A stretch of 64,000 bases of DNA, from contig NZ_RQYN01000005.1 in assembly GCF_003860135.1 (NCBI RefSeq), positions 81,919-145,918 of the forward strand. Direction: 5' to 3'. Origin of the DNA: Tannerella forsythia. Its GTDB lineage: Bacteria > Bacteroidota > Bacteroidia > Bacteroidales > Tannerellaceae. The position numbers were made by a program, and so were the translations under genes. The notes under the pieces are model-generated. The model was not told the origin of the DNA and ran no database searches. It saw only the letters and a program-made list of their open reading frames with translations. Below, in pieces: positions 45,492 through 55,900 of the stretch (positions are counted from its first letter, which is position 1; each line of letters begins with the position of its first letter).

Positions 45492-45585
45492 TTATTGAGT
45501 GCGGCGGAAGAGAAACAACGCGCGGCGTGCTAAAAAATGTTATATAACATATAAGAAGCCTGCTTCATATTTTAAAAAAATATTT

Positions 45586-45593
45586 TACCTTTG
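45586..45593 (+). promoter_or_regulatory. Promoter upstream of the second palindrome array
   Basis: TACCTTTG matches TAnnTTTG exactly. The next good start codon for a recognisable protein is at 46200, which would give a leader of about 600 nt containing the whole array. Confidence 0.6.
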
Positions 45594-45813
45594 CGACTGC
45601 AAAAATCCTAAGTGAAGAATGAACTTCTGTACTTTTAAATTGAAATGGCCGATAGCTTGCGAACCGTATCTTAATCGGCAAAGAAATACCTCTTTCATTA
45701 TAATGAATGTTAATAACAGGGGGGGGTATTTAACATGTATTTTGCTGCTTGAAGCGTCTGTCTCAGAATCATTCTTCTTTCGTTCGAACGTTTTTACGTT
45801 TTTTTTATATTTC

Positions 45814-46150
45814 GTCCGGTGTCCGAACATCTCCGCGCTCCTCATTACGCTTATCGGAGGTGTCCGGCAATCTTCGCACATCTCATTACGCTTATCGGAG
45901 ACGTCCGAACATCTCCGCGCAGTTCATTACGCTTTCCGGAGATGTCCGAACATCTCCGCGCGGTTCGTTACGCTTTTCGGAGGCGTCCGAACATCTCCGT
46001 GCGGTTCATTAGGCTTTCCGGAGACCTCCGGCAATCTCTGCACGGTTCGTTACGCTTTCCGGAGGCGTCCGGACATCTCCGCGCGGTTCATTAGGCTTTC
46101 CGGAGACCTCCGGCAATCTTCGCGCAGCTCATCAGGCTTTCCGGAGATTG
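45814..46150 (+). repeat. Eight 41-bp tandem palindromic units upstream of DUF6261 copy 2
   Basis: Units start at 45814, 45855, 45896, 45937, 45978, 46019, 46060 and 46101, with a partial ninth at 46142. Typical unit: CGGAGATGTCCGAACATCTC then CGCGCGGTTCATTACGCTTTC. The first part forms an 8-bp stem with a 4-base loop. In variant units the stem changes to GGAGACCTCC or GGAGGTGTCCGG but stays paired, so structure seems kept. Because 41 is not a multiple of three and the units lack stops, all three plus frames are open across the array. These frames carry no family signature and are not called as genes. Confidence 0.95.
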
Positions 46151-46199
46151 TTTGTTTATCCCGACAACCGATTCTTTTAACCCCTTAAATATTCATTTT

Positions 46200-46910
46200 A
46201 TGTTACGTATTGCTTATTCTAAATTATCTACCAAAGTATTGGGTAACTTGTCGAACCGAACGCTCGAGGTCGTTTCGCCGGCATATCAGAGCGGAGTACT
46301 GCAACATAATCCGATTGTCGAAGTATTGAAAGCCAAGAACAAGGAGTATCAGGATGTCGTGATCAAGAATACGTATAGCGGTCTGGGCGATCCGGTGGCG
46401 CAGGCCGATATGCTGCGCGACACACTGTTTCGCAACCTTCGTCGGATGCTTCAAGGAATGGCGGCATTCAGCCATACCTCCAAAGGCAAAGCGGCCGAAG
46501 CCTTGCTGACGGTCTTTGAAGAAACGGGCGATATTAACAACTTGTCGTATGCCGACGAAAATATTGTGATACGGACGTTGATTAAACGGCTCGATGAGCC
46601 GGAAAATATGGGTCATCTTTCTACAGCCGTAGCCAAGGACGAATACGAAGCGTTGCGGTTGGCGCAGTCCGCGTTTGAAAAGATGAGCGCCGAGCAGACG
46701 GATGCCAATTCGGCTTTGCGGCAAAAGATGTCGGCCTCGAGCGCGCGGCGCGAATTGGAACAGGCGCTGCGCAATGTGTTCTCGCTCGTGTCGGCTATGA
46801 AAGATGTGGCAGGTTGGGAGGACTTGTATCACGACCTCGACGAACTGCTCAAAGAAGCCCGCCAAAGCAACCGGAAGCCTAAAAAGGAAGAGCCCGAAGA
46901 AGGCGCGTAA
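46200..46910 (+). CDS. DUF6261-like protein, copy 2
   Basis: Starting at the ATG 46200 (MLRIAYSKLSTKVLGN) the protein has 236 residues. An upstream ATG at 46152 lies within the array tail and adds unlikely residues. It is soluble and helical, with VLKAKNKEYQDVVIKNT, DMLRDTLFRNLRRMLQGM, ADENIVIRTLIKRLDEP and a charged C-terminal tail KPKKEEPEEGA. It aligns by eye with the copy at 16512 (RD-x-LF, then AAE-x-L, then EN and an acidic tail), so both appear to be one family. Function unknown. A long leader with eight palindromic repeats precedes it. Confidence 0.7.
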   Translation: MLRIAYSKLSTKVLGNLSNRTLEVVSPAYQSGVLQHNPIVEVLKAKNKEYQDVVIKNTYSGLGDPVAQADMLRDTLFRNLRRMLQGMAAFSHTSKGKAAEALLTVFEETGDINNLSYADENIVIRTLIKRLDEPENMGHLSTAVAKDEYEALRLAQSAFEKMSAEQTDANSALRQKMSASSARRELEQALRNVFSLVSAMKDVAGWEDLYHDLDELLKEARQSNRKPKKEEPEEGA

Positions 46911-47020
46911 CAAAAAACGGAAATTTTATCGATGCGAAATACCGGGGCAGCCATGCCACCGGTATTCCGGATAGAATCAACTGAATAAATTCTATTGTAT
47001 AACTTAAAAAACAAAAAAGC

Positions 47021-50000
47021 ATGAAAGTAAAAAAACTTTTTGGAGCGAGAGGTCTGCTTACACTGTTGCTGTGTATCTCGACCCTTTCGCTTTCGGCGCA
47101 AACGATTACCGTGCGGGGAACCGTGACGGATCGGAACAATGAACCGCTGATCGGAGCCACCGTTTCGGTTGCGGGAAGCACGAATCAGGGTACCATAACG
47201 GATTATGACGGGAAGTATACCTTGACCGATGTACGCAGCAATGCGAGCCTCATGTTCAGTTACGTAGGAATGAAGGCGCAGACAGTAGCTGTCAACGGTC
47301 AAACAACGATTAATGTAACACTCGAAGAAGACAGTGAAATGCTGGGCGAAGTAGTGGTGACGGCGTTGGGTATTAAACGTGAGAAGAAATCGTTGGGATA
47401 TGCCTTGCAAGAAATTAAAGGTGATGAGATTATTCAGTCCAGAGAGGTGAATATGGCGAATGCGCTGTCCGGTAAGATCGCCGGTTTGCAGGTTGTTAAA
47501 GGTAGTAACGGCGTCGGAGGATCGTCTAAGATTGTACTTCGTGGTAATAATTCGTTGACCGGAGATAACCAGCCGTTGATCGTGGTAGACGGTGTGCCTA
47601 TGGACAACTTTACGGGGGCAAGCAACAATGACTTTTGGAATCCGAGCATGGATATGGGTAATGGTCTGGGTGACTTGAACCCGGAAGATATTGCATCGCT
47701 TTCGGTTTTGAAAGGTGCCTCTGCCGCGGCTCTTTATGGTTCGCGTGCCGGTAACGGTGTCATCTTGATTACTACGAAAACGGGTAGTGCGCAGAAAGGA
47801 CTTGGCGTTACGTTCTCCTCTACAACGGGTTTTGAAAGTGTCTTTATGATTCCGGAGGTGCAAAATGTGTTTGGTCAGGGAAGTAACGGCGTATATGATC
47901 CAGAGTCCGGATCAAGCTGGGGAGCTAAAATCGAAGGACAAGAAGTAGAGAAGTGGGATAAGAGCAAGGCTCCTCATCAAAACTATGACAATATCGGAAA
48001 CTTTATGCGTACGGGAATCAATACGCAGAACTCCGTGGCTTTGTCTCGTCAATTAGGCAAAAGTTCATCGCTTTATTCTTCTCTTACGCACTCTTTAAAT
48101 AATGATATCGCACCGGGATCGAAACTCGAGCGTCTGAATTTGATCAGCCGTTTTGTGGCCGGATTCGGAAAAGATAACCGATGGACGGCCGATGTGAAGA
48201 TTCAGTATATTAACACCTCCGTACACAATCGTCCGATTGGTGGAAATAAAGGGGAGAACTTCTGGAGTACAGTCTTGACTATGCCTTCTACAATCGATAT
48301 TCGTGAGTTCGAAGCCGGAGTTAATGAATTTGGTAACCATATTTGGTATAATCCGAAAAGTGGTTTGAACCCCTATTGGGCATACCGGTATAATATCAAT
48401 GACGATAACAGAGATCGTTTCTTGATGAACGGTTCTTTAAAATATCAGATCACGGACTGGCTGAGCGCAGAAATTAAAGCCGGTACTGACTTGTATACGA
48501 CGAATACGGAAGGAAAAACGTATGGTAAAGGACCACTCACTTCGACCGGAAAATACAGTTTGGGAAAAAATGTGTTTAACGAAACGAACTTGAGTTATTT
48601 GTTTAGTGCCAGCAAAGATGATTTGTTCGGTAAAGTAGGTATGGCGGCGACATTTGGCGGTAACTTGATGAGACGTGAGAATTCGTCGATTTCTTCCAGT
48701 ACGGGCGAATTGGAAGTGCCTAATCTGTTCTCGTTGAATAATGCGAAAGGGCATCCCGGAGTATCACAAGGATACGGATTACATAAAATCAATTCGTTGT
48801 ATGGAACGCTCCAATTTAATTATGATAAATACCTGTTCTTAGATTTTACCGGACGAAACGACTGGTCTTCTACGCTTAGCAAAGCCAATCGTTCATTCTT
48901 CTATCCTTCGGTGAGTACCTCGTTCGTATTCTCCGAACTTCTCCAGAAGACTGAATCGCTTCCGTGGCTGACATACGGTAAACTTAGAGCTTCGTACGCC
49001 GCTGTAGGTAACGATATGGGACCTTATCAATTGTATAATTTCTTCAACATCGGTAAAGACCCTAACGGCAATACGACGGCCAGCAGAAATGGAGTGTTGT
49101 ATAACGATAATGTGAAAAACGAATTGATTAAATCGACCGAAATCGGTATCGAAGCGAAATTCTTTAACAATCGTTTGGGCTTCGACTTGGCTTTCTATAA
49201 ATCGAATGCAACGAATCAGTTACTGAATATTCCCATTAATCCGCTGAGTGGATATAATGCTAAAAAAATCAATGCCGGAGATATCGAGAACAAAGGATTT
49301 GAGTTGATGATCAATGCGCGTCCTGTAGATTCACGTGATTTTGCCTGGGACCTCAGTGCGAATATCGCGAAAAACATCAATACGGTAGTTGAATTATCGG
49401 ATGAGGTGACTCAGTATGGCTTGGGACAAGGATTCGAAAATATTCAGATTCTTGCTGCCAAAGGAGAACGCTATGGAGTCATTTACGGAAGTAAATATGC
49501 CCGGGTGGAAGATGAGAAAAGCGAACATTACGGTAAAATCATTGTCGATGAGAACGGAATCCCGACGGCTGCCGACGGAAGTCATTATCTGGGCGATCAG
49601 CAGCCGAACTTATTGTTGGGCTTGACAAATACGTTTACATATAAAAATCTTTCACTCAGTGTGCTTTTAGACGCGCGTTTCGGGGGTAAGATTTATTCCT
49701 ATACCAACTACCTGTTGAAATCGAACGGACGTTCGGCAGCCACAGTAGTCAATGGAGAGCGTGCTAATATCGTGTACGACGGAGTCGTTAAACAAGGCGA
49801 TCAATATGTTCCCAATACGAAAGAAGTATCGTCGCAAGTCTTTTGGACTACCTTAGCCGGAAGATCGAACAGAAACGTAGGTATTACAGAAGATAACTTG
49901 TTTGATGCGACGAATATTCGTATCCGTAACATCGCTTTAAACTATCAAGTTCCTTTTAAGTATGCTCAACTGATCGGGGCGCAAGGTGCCAAAGTGGGAG

Positions 50001-50152
50001 TGTCCGCCAATAATCTGTGGATGATTGCCAGCCATTTGAATGGCGTTGATCCGGAGTCGGTTTATGCAACCGGTAGCAATGCCGTAGGTCTTGAAAGTTT
50101 GTCGCCTCCTACTACAAGGTCTTTCTATTTTAATCTATCCGTAAGTTTCTAA
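47021..50152 (+). CDS. SusC/RagA family TonB-linked outer-membrane protein
   Basis: The 1043-residue protein imports large substrates across the outer membrane with TonB energy. It has a signal peptide (cut after LSAQ), a carboxypeptidase-like domain (VRGTVTDRNNEPLIGATVSV), the plug with GEVVVTALGIKREKKSLGYA and VLKGASAAALYGSRAGNGVI (the RagA signature), and a 22-strand barrel ending in FYFNLSVSF. The SusD partner follows 21 bp downstream. The glycan or peptide ligand cannot be named: no enzyme genes directly follow, unlike a full utilisation locus. Confidence 0.97.
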   Translation: MKVKKLFGARGLLTLLLCISTLSLSAQTITVRGTVTDRNNEPLIGATVSVAGSTNQGTITDYDGKYTLTDVRSNASLMFSYVGMKAQTVAVNGQTTINVTLEEDSEMLGEVVVTALGIKREKKSLGYALQEIKGDEIIQSREVNMANALSGKIAGLQVVKGSNGVGGSSKIVLRGNNSLTGDNQPLIVVDGVPMDNFTGASNNDFWNPSMDMGNGLGDLNPEDIASLSVLKGASAAALYGSRAGNGVILITTKTGSAQKGLGVTFSSTTGFESVFMIPEVQNVFGQGSNGVYDPESGSSWGAKIEGQEVEKWDKSKAPHQNYDNIGNFMRTGINTQNSVALSRQLGKSSSLYSSLTHSLNNDIAPGSKLERLNLISRFVAGFGKDNRWTADVKIQYINTSVHNRPIGGNKGENFWSTVLTMPSTIDIREFEAGVNEFGNHIWYNPKSGLNPYWAYRYNINDDNRDRFLMNGSLKYQITDWLSAEIKAGTDLYTTNTEGKTYGKGPLTSTGKYSLGKNVFNETNLSYLFSASKDDLFGKVGMAATFGGNLMRRENSSISSSTGELEVPNLFSLNNAKGHPGVSQGYGLHKINSLYGTLQFNYDKYLFLDFTGRNDWSSTLSKANRSFFYPSVSTSFVFSELLQKTESLPWLTYGKLRASYAAVGNDMGPYQLYNFFNIGKDPNGNTTASRNGVLYNDNVKNELIKSTEIGIEAKFFNNRLGFDLAFYKSNATNQLLNIPINPLSGYNAKKINAGDIENKGFELMINARPVDSRDFAWDLSANIAKNINTVVELSDEVTQYGLGQGFENIQILAAKGERYGVIYGSKYARVEDEKSEHYGKIIVDENGIPTAADGSHYLGDQQPNLLLGLTNTFTYKNLSLSVLLDARFGGKIYSYTNYLLKSNGRSAATVVNGERANIVYDGVVKQGDQYVPNTKEVSSQVFWTTLAGRSNRNVGITEDNLFDATNIRIRNIALNYQVPFKYAQLIGAQGAKVGVSANNLWMIASHLNGVDPESVYATGSNAVGLESLSPPTTRSFYFNLSVSF

Positions 50153-50173
50153 CATAAAGAAAATAAAATCATT

Positions 50174-52105
50174 ATGAAAAATATATATTTTAAGATAGGC
50201 GCATTCGTTTGTTTATCCGCGTTGCTCACCGCGTGTGGTGATTTTGATGAGATTAACAAGAATCCGACAGCTGCCGATATAGATCAAGTACAGATTGAGT
50301 ATTTTATAAACAGCTCCATTATTGGCGCGCAGCAGAATCCGCATGTTGCCGAACGTGCTTTCGTGTTATACTGGAAAGATGCCGGACATATGGACCGGAT
50401 CGGAACGCTCTCTACAGGATATACCGATAACGGTTGGACAACGGATTATTTTAATGAGGCCTCGAAATGGTTGGGCGATGTAAACACCGCCATACAAGTG
50501 GGCGAGATGAAAATTCAATCGGGCAATATAGACGAGTATTCCAATAACTTATTGCAGGTAGCCAGAATATGGCGGGTTTATATGATGAGCGAATTGACCG
50601 ATTTGTTCGGCCCGATACCGATGAATGGCTTTCAGGGCGTAAATCCGGATTTCAACAAGGTAGAGGAAATCTATGATTTTATGCTCAAAGAGTTGAAAGA
50701 TGCCGTTGCCAAAATGAATGATAAGACGGTGATTGATCGGGTAAAGAAAACAGACCCGGCTTACCAGTATGATTTTGGCAAATGGAAAAAGTACGGTAAC
50801 TCGATGCGGATGCGTTTGGCTATGCGTATTTCGAATGTTGATCCGGCACGCGCCAAAGCAGAATTTGAAGATGCGGCTAAAGGCAGCGACTTTATTGCTT
50901 CTCTGAGCGATAACTTCAAGGTTCAAGAAAAACCGGGATGGGATCCGCTTACCGGAGTGATGAGTCGTGAGTGGAATGCGCAAAGACTGTCTACCACAAT
51001 TAATAATCTGTACATCGGATTAGGTGGTGTGAGTACGGAGTCGCAAGTAAAAGGAGATACAAAGGCCTTGGCAAAGGTAAAATCCGAAAATTGGATGGGT
51101 ATAAAATATGAACAGCAGTTCACGACGAAAACGAATGACCCGTCTGCCGGATATTGGTTCGACGGATTACATGCCAAAATAGATCCGCGTGCTTATAAGA
51201 CGTTTATTATCCCCGGACAGTTCGATAATCCGGAATATAATAAATACCCGTCATGGGCACCCGATCAGACGAGTAAGACGGAGCGTCCGTTGTTGAAACC
51301 CAGAGCTAACGATCCGGAGAAGACGGATACCCTCGTGAAGATTGATGCTGCTTATTGCTGGAATGCCGCTGTGGGAGGATCATGGGATAAGAAAGGAACT
51401 TATAATAAAGTGATAGGATGGCCGGGATGTCTTCCTCGTTTGGCGAACCGATTCAGAAACAGTTCCGAGTCGCGTATTTTCTTTGCATCGTGGGAATCTT
51501 ATTTCCTGATTGCAGAAGCTGCGGTAAAAGGATGGACCGTACCGATGAGTGGTAAAGCTGCGTATGAGAAGGGTATTGAAGAAAGCTTTAAATATTGGAA
51601 TGTCTCCGAACATTATGCAGCTTACATTGCTTCTGAGAATTATAACAGAGTGGGTACTTCTGTAAAATGGGAGCATGTGGCAGAACCTTCGGCCACAGTC
51701 TCGATGCAGTACAAGGACGGAGAAACCGGCGAAACGAAAACGATGGATTACAAATATCCGGTAAATACGATCTATAAGAATGGCAGTGTCAGAAACGATC
51801 TTCTTACTAAGATTATTACGCAGAAATTCCTTGCTCAAGTTCCTTGGTTACCTCTTGAGGCATGGAGTGATCACCGTCGGTTAGGATTGCCTTTCTTCGA
51901 AAATCCGGCCAGAGAATTGCCGTTGGAAGGTATGCCGGCTTTGACGGAGTCGAACTATATGACGAATAGTTGGGACTTTTTCCCGCAACGTGTTCCTTAT
52001 CCGGCATTCTTGAAAAACAATGTGCCGGAAGGATATAATCAAGCTGTTAGTTTGCTCGGAGGAAAAGATGATATTCATACCGTGCTTTGGTGGGCTAAAC
52101 ATTAA
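50174..52105 (+). CDS. SusD/RagB family substrate-binding lipoprotein
   Basis: This 643-residue lipoprotein has a lipobox (ALLTACGDFDEINKNPT), and belongs to the SusD-like_2 type, as shown by the short N-terminus, IARV-like helices (ARIWRVYMMSELTDLFGPIPMNG), and the C-terminal EAWSDHRRLGLPFF. It caps the SusC barrel and binds the ligand at the cell surface. It is the last gene of a two-gene operon with its terminator at 52139-52174. Confidence 0.95.
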   Translation: MKNIYFKIGAFVCLSALLTACGDFDEINKNPTAADIDQVQIEYFINSSIIGAQQNPHVAERAFVLYWKDAGHMDRIGTLSTGYTDNGWTTDYFNEASKWLGDVNTAIQVGEMKIQSGNIDEYSNNLLQVARIWRVYMMSELTDLFGPIPMNGFQGVNPDFNKVEEIYDFMLKELKDAVAKMNDKTVIDRVKKTDPAYQYDFGKWKKYGNSMRMRLAMRISNVDPARAKAEFEDAAKGSDFIASLSDNFKVQEKPGWDPLTGVMSREWNAQRLSTTINNLYIGLGGVSTESQVKGDTKALAKVKSENWMGIKYEQQFTTKTNDPSAGYWFDGLHAKIDPRAYKTFIIPGQFDNPEYNKYPSWAPDQTSKTERPLLKPRANDPEKTDTLVKIDAAYCWNAAVGGSWDKKGTYNKVIGWPGCLPRLANRFRNSSESRIFFASWESYFLIAEAAVKGWTVPMSGKAAYEKGIEESFKYWNVSEHYAAYIASENYNRVGTSVKWEHVAEPSATVSMQYKDGETGETKTMDYKYPVNTIYKNGSVRNDLLTKIITQKFLAQVPWLPLEAWSDHRRLGLPFFENPARELPLEGMPALTESNYMTNSWDFFPQRVPYPAFLKNNVPEGYNQAVSLLGGKDDIHTVLWWAKH

Positions 52106-52138
52106 TTACGGGTAAAAGCTTAATCGCTTTATAACAAC

Positions 52139-52174
52139 AGGCTATCCGGAGAGTGAGAACTTGACGGATAGCCT
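52139..52174 (+). terminator. Terminator of the SusC/SusD operon
   Basis: AGGCTATCCG pairs perfectly with CGGATAGCCT, followed by TTGTTATTTT, 34 bp after the SusD stop. Confidence 0.85.
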
Positions 52175-52249
52175 TTGTTATTTTCCGGGCTGTCTGATGT
52201 AGATGTTCGGATGACGGGTAGTGTTTCCATCCCTCGCGTGATTATCATG

Positions 52250-52309
52250 AAAAAGACGCTACATTTTTAAAAAACACGTGTGTTTTTCCGGAAAATGTAG
52301 CGTCTTTTT
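52250..52309. repeat. Long nested hairpin
   Basis: AAAAAGACGCTACATTTT (52250-52267) and AAAATGTAGCGTCTTTTT (52292-52309) are perfect 18-bp complements. Between them lies a second palindrome around ACACGTGT. It has A and T runs on both flanks and could terminate in either direction or form a cruciform. Confidence 0.8.
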
Positions 52310-52457
52310 CTTTAAACCCTAATTACGCGATAGAAAGTAATGGCGAACAGTTGATTGACAGTTGATATCAGAGACGCCCCCATTGAACGCCTCTACAGAG
52401 CATGCCATGGTCATATAAGTCTAACGTGTACCCAAGAAGTATCATGTACGACAATTA

Positions 52458-52555
52458 ACAATTGGAATATATCAGGCTTACAGCCCTCCGCCGAGGAGGT
52501 ACCTTTTTTCCCCAACGCTTCGCATTGGGCTGAATGATCTCGCCCTTTCAGGGCT
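52458..52555. repeat. Dispersed 98-bp repeat, copy A
   Basis: It contains the blocks AACAATTGGAATAT, CAGCCCTCCGCCGA, CCCCAACGCTTCGCATTGGG and CGCCCTTTCAGGGCT. The same order of blocks recurs at 63838-63935 with one indel and few changes. The blocks are small palindromes, as in REP-type elements. Confidence 0.85.
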
Positions 52556-52587
52556 CTTGTTTAATTGTTAATGGTCAATGGTTAATT

Positions 52588-52617
52588 GTTATACCGGGTA
52601 CATGGTTCGGTGGGTAC
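52588..52617. repeat. Dispersed 30-bp repeat, copy A
   Basis: GTTATACCGGGTACATGGTT and the following CGGTGGGTACC recur at 63778-63807 with two differences. Between the two loci the order with respect to the 98-bp repeat is reversed. Confidence 0.85.
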
Positions 52618-52965
52618 CGGGCATTCCCCCTTCGAAGGGGGGGAAGGGGGGATGTTCACCGGCCAACAAATCAGCATGTCAACGAATCAACAACTCAACG
52701 CCCGCAGGGCATCCAAGGGCTGAAAGCCCGGATTATTTCAGCCCCATCCCGCAAGGGTGGGGGATCGACATCCGGACCTTGTTCGCATCTATCGCGGAAT
52801 CCGGGTTAAAACGACTCAAAAAATCAACAACTTACCAAATCCCTCTAAAGGGGCTATACCTTATAGAAAAATGTAAATGAGAGAGGGGATTATACAAACT
52901 TACCCAAGATTACATTCGGTAAACGTAACCTTGGGTAAGTACTAACTATTGAGAAAAAAGGTCTG
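52618..52965. other. Repeat-rich gap and putative GH2 terminator
   Basis: This stretch has short palindromes such as GGGCTGAAAGCCC and CATCCCGCAAGGGTGGGG, CAACAACTCAAC reiterations, and a strong dyad CTTACCCAAG...CTTGGGTAAG at 52899-52939 that may end the minus-strand GH2 transcript. I see no credible gene. Confidence 0.6.
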
Positions 52966-55900
52966 TTACTCTACGTTGTACCCCGACAGCTGTACTTTCG
53001 GGGTGTTGCCGCGCGTATCTTCGTCTTTCCAGCGGATGTTGACTGTTTTCTTCTCGCCGGGAAGCAGGGCAAAGTAATTGTCGGAGTAGAAGACGGGGAG
53101 GAATTGTAATCCGTCTTTTTCTCCGGTCACATTTACGCGGATCATCAGCGCGGGTATTGCCGTCGTATTTTCGACCGTGACGGTGGTATGCCAAGTACCG
53201 TCGGGGTCTTTCCGAGTATCGATCGCAGGGAGTAATTTTACTTTCGGCAGTTCGCGTAATGCCTGATAATTGTTTTCTTCGAGGCTTCTGTGATAGAAGT
53301 TTTCGGAAATAACCGTTCCGTTTTCGGTTAGTGTCAACTTGATAAAATGTACCTTCGAGAGGTCGGACGGAAATTCGAGACGGATACATTTGTCTGTCGT
53401 ATCTTCATAACTGTCGACGGTCGCCTCTTTTTCCCACGCTACGGATGCGTCCATATTCAGCAACTGCGTTTTCGCTGTCAATCCCTTACGCATGCCACCG
53501 CTGTAATTGACCACTTCTACTTCGTCGGTGGCGGGGTTCCACTGGATATGCAACGGTTCCGAGGCTTTCTTGATGGCAAAATAGGCGGCCGTCGGCTCGA
53601 AATAATAATCGTATGTCTGCCAGACCATCGAGGGCCAACAGGGATGACTCATCCACATGAGAAGCCCTTTGCGGTTGAGGCTGCGCGACTCGAAGAGGCT
53701 GCGATGCCCGTCGTAGTTGACCCATTGCGCCAGTTCGGCAAACTCCTTCGCGTTCTGCGGCTCACCGTACCCCTTGGCGATGATTTCGTTGAACGAGGTA
53801 CATCCCTGAGCACCCTCGCGTGTATAATCGTGCATTCCCCACTGATGATCCTGCGGCCAAAGCCCTTCGGGCGAGAAGGTGCGGAGCATGCTTTCGTACG
53901 TCATGACGTTGGGCATCCCGCGCTCGCTGTGGAACTTGTCGTTACCTGTTTTCAGCGTAAAATATTCTTTTGCCGGGAGCATGCGGTACGGGCCGTGTCC
54001 GCTCACCACATCGTCGGCCGAGCTGGAGATATAATGTATATCGGGATGTTTTTCCCGGACGATGCGACGCAGCGCCTGATCGATCTGAGCCGGCGGGAAC
54101 CCTTCGTTTCTACCGCAATAAATGGCGATGGAGGCATGGCTGCGGATACGTTTCACGTAATCTTCGGCGTTGGCGATGAACATTTCGGGGTAGTACGGAT
54201 CAGGGCCGTCGGCAGGGTTGGCCAGCCAAAAGTCCTGCCAGATCATGATGCCGTGGCGGTCGCACGCTTCGTAAAGCTCTTCGTCACCGATCATCCCGAC
54301 CCAGTTACGCATCATCGTGAAATTCATATCGGCGTGATAGGCCACCGCGATATCATATTCGCGACCGCGATAGTTCAGGTTCGACTCGCTGAACCCCCAG
54401 TTTCCGCCGCGACCGATAAAACGACGTCCGTTGATGAAGAGGCTCAATATACGGTTATCTTCATTAAACGTCATCTGACGGATGCCGGCCTTGAAGTTAC
54501 GTGTATCGGATACCTTATCGCCGACTTTAAACGTAAAATTCGCGTCGTAAAGATTCGGAGCACCATATCCTTTCGGCCACCACAGGCGCGGATGTCGGAT
54601 GTTCAACTGCGGATAAGTTGTCGCGTCGAAAACGACTGTTTTTTCTTCGCCCGCAGCCAGCTCGACCGGTTGCTCAAACGTGATTTCGCCGATTTTGCCT
54701 TCGAGCGTACCTTGTACGGCTTTCGTGTCCCAGTTCCGGACGATGATACCGGCCGTCAGCTTGGCCGAGGTGGTATCGGGTAAGGGAAGTACGGAGCGCA
54801 CGAACGGATCGGCCACGGTGACATGACCCGTCGTTGTGAGCGATACGTCGTTCCATATTCCGATGTTGCGTCCGCGCATGGTCGGAATCCAGTCCCATCC
54901 GATCGTCGCATGGAACGTCGGATTATCGGCGCCCAGAATGCCTCCGTTAAAGTCGGTGCTCTGGCGGTTCTTCTCTTTGATGGCGCCGATGTGCGCATTC
55001 TTCACAATCTCGACCGCAACCACATTCTTACCTGCAACGACAAGGTCGGTCACGTCGAACTTGCCCCGCATGAAAGCTCCCTCGATACGTCCCAGTTTAT
55101 GGCCGTTCAGATACACGTCGGCTTTCCAGTTAATACCGTCGAAATTGAGGAACAGACGATCTTGTTTGAAGTTTTCGGGCAGCTCGAATTCGTCGCGATA
55201 CCAGAAATTGGAGTAGAAGAACGATTCGGAGATATGCAACTGGTTATCGGCATAATTCGGTTCGGCTATGGCGCCGGCGTTTTTGAAGCTGCTCAATACC
55301 GTTCCCGGAACGGTGGCAACGAGCCAGTTCTCCGGCTTGTAGTTGGGTGTCGAAATCTCTTCGCCCTTAGCCGTTACTTCCGATGCACGGCGAATCATCC
55401 AGCTGCCGCCCGAGAGGGACATACGCCCGTCTGCTACGGCCGGTCTTTCGACAGGGTAGGGGACCAATCCTCCTACACCCATCACTTCCATCTCGCTGAG
55501 GATATAGCGGTTTCCGGCCGATGCTTCCTGCATCAGCACACGTACGTAACGTCCTTTATATTTTTTGTCGAGGGCGATCTCGTCCGTCAGCGTCTCACCG
55601 CCGGGAAGCTCGGCCACATCATCCCATTGCTGCGCATTGTCGGATACCTGCACTTTGCCGTGAACGGCTTTGTTGACCCAGCGTAATACGACCTTATCGA
55701 ATTCGGAACGGCTCCCCAAATCGACATACAGCCATTCTTCGCCGGCAGAGGCACTCATCCACGCGCTGTTGAAAAACTTCGACGGTTTCATCTCCACGAG
55801 TCCCTCGGCATCATAGAAATTTGCCTCCGTAAACACCCAGCTATGAGCGCCGGCCATTTTCAGCGTCACCCGATAATAAGGGTTGTCGGCTTCCTGTTTG

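Noticed and set aside
45814..46150. CRISPR array
   Set aside because: The units are contiguous 41-bp repeats with variation spread over the whole unit and no unique spacers; no cas genes are nearby.
45619..46188. Long plus-strand frames through the 41-bp repeats (up to 189 codons)
   Set aside because: All three frames are open owing to the repeat composition; no start-context, signal or family motif supports coding.
46829..47863. 344-codon minus-strand frame opposite SusC
   Set aside because: It is antisense to the N-terminus of a certain SusC gene and has no recognised domain.
53347..54783. 478-codon plus-strand frame opposite the GH2 gene
   Set aside because: It is the complement of a well-supported GH2 catalytic domain.
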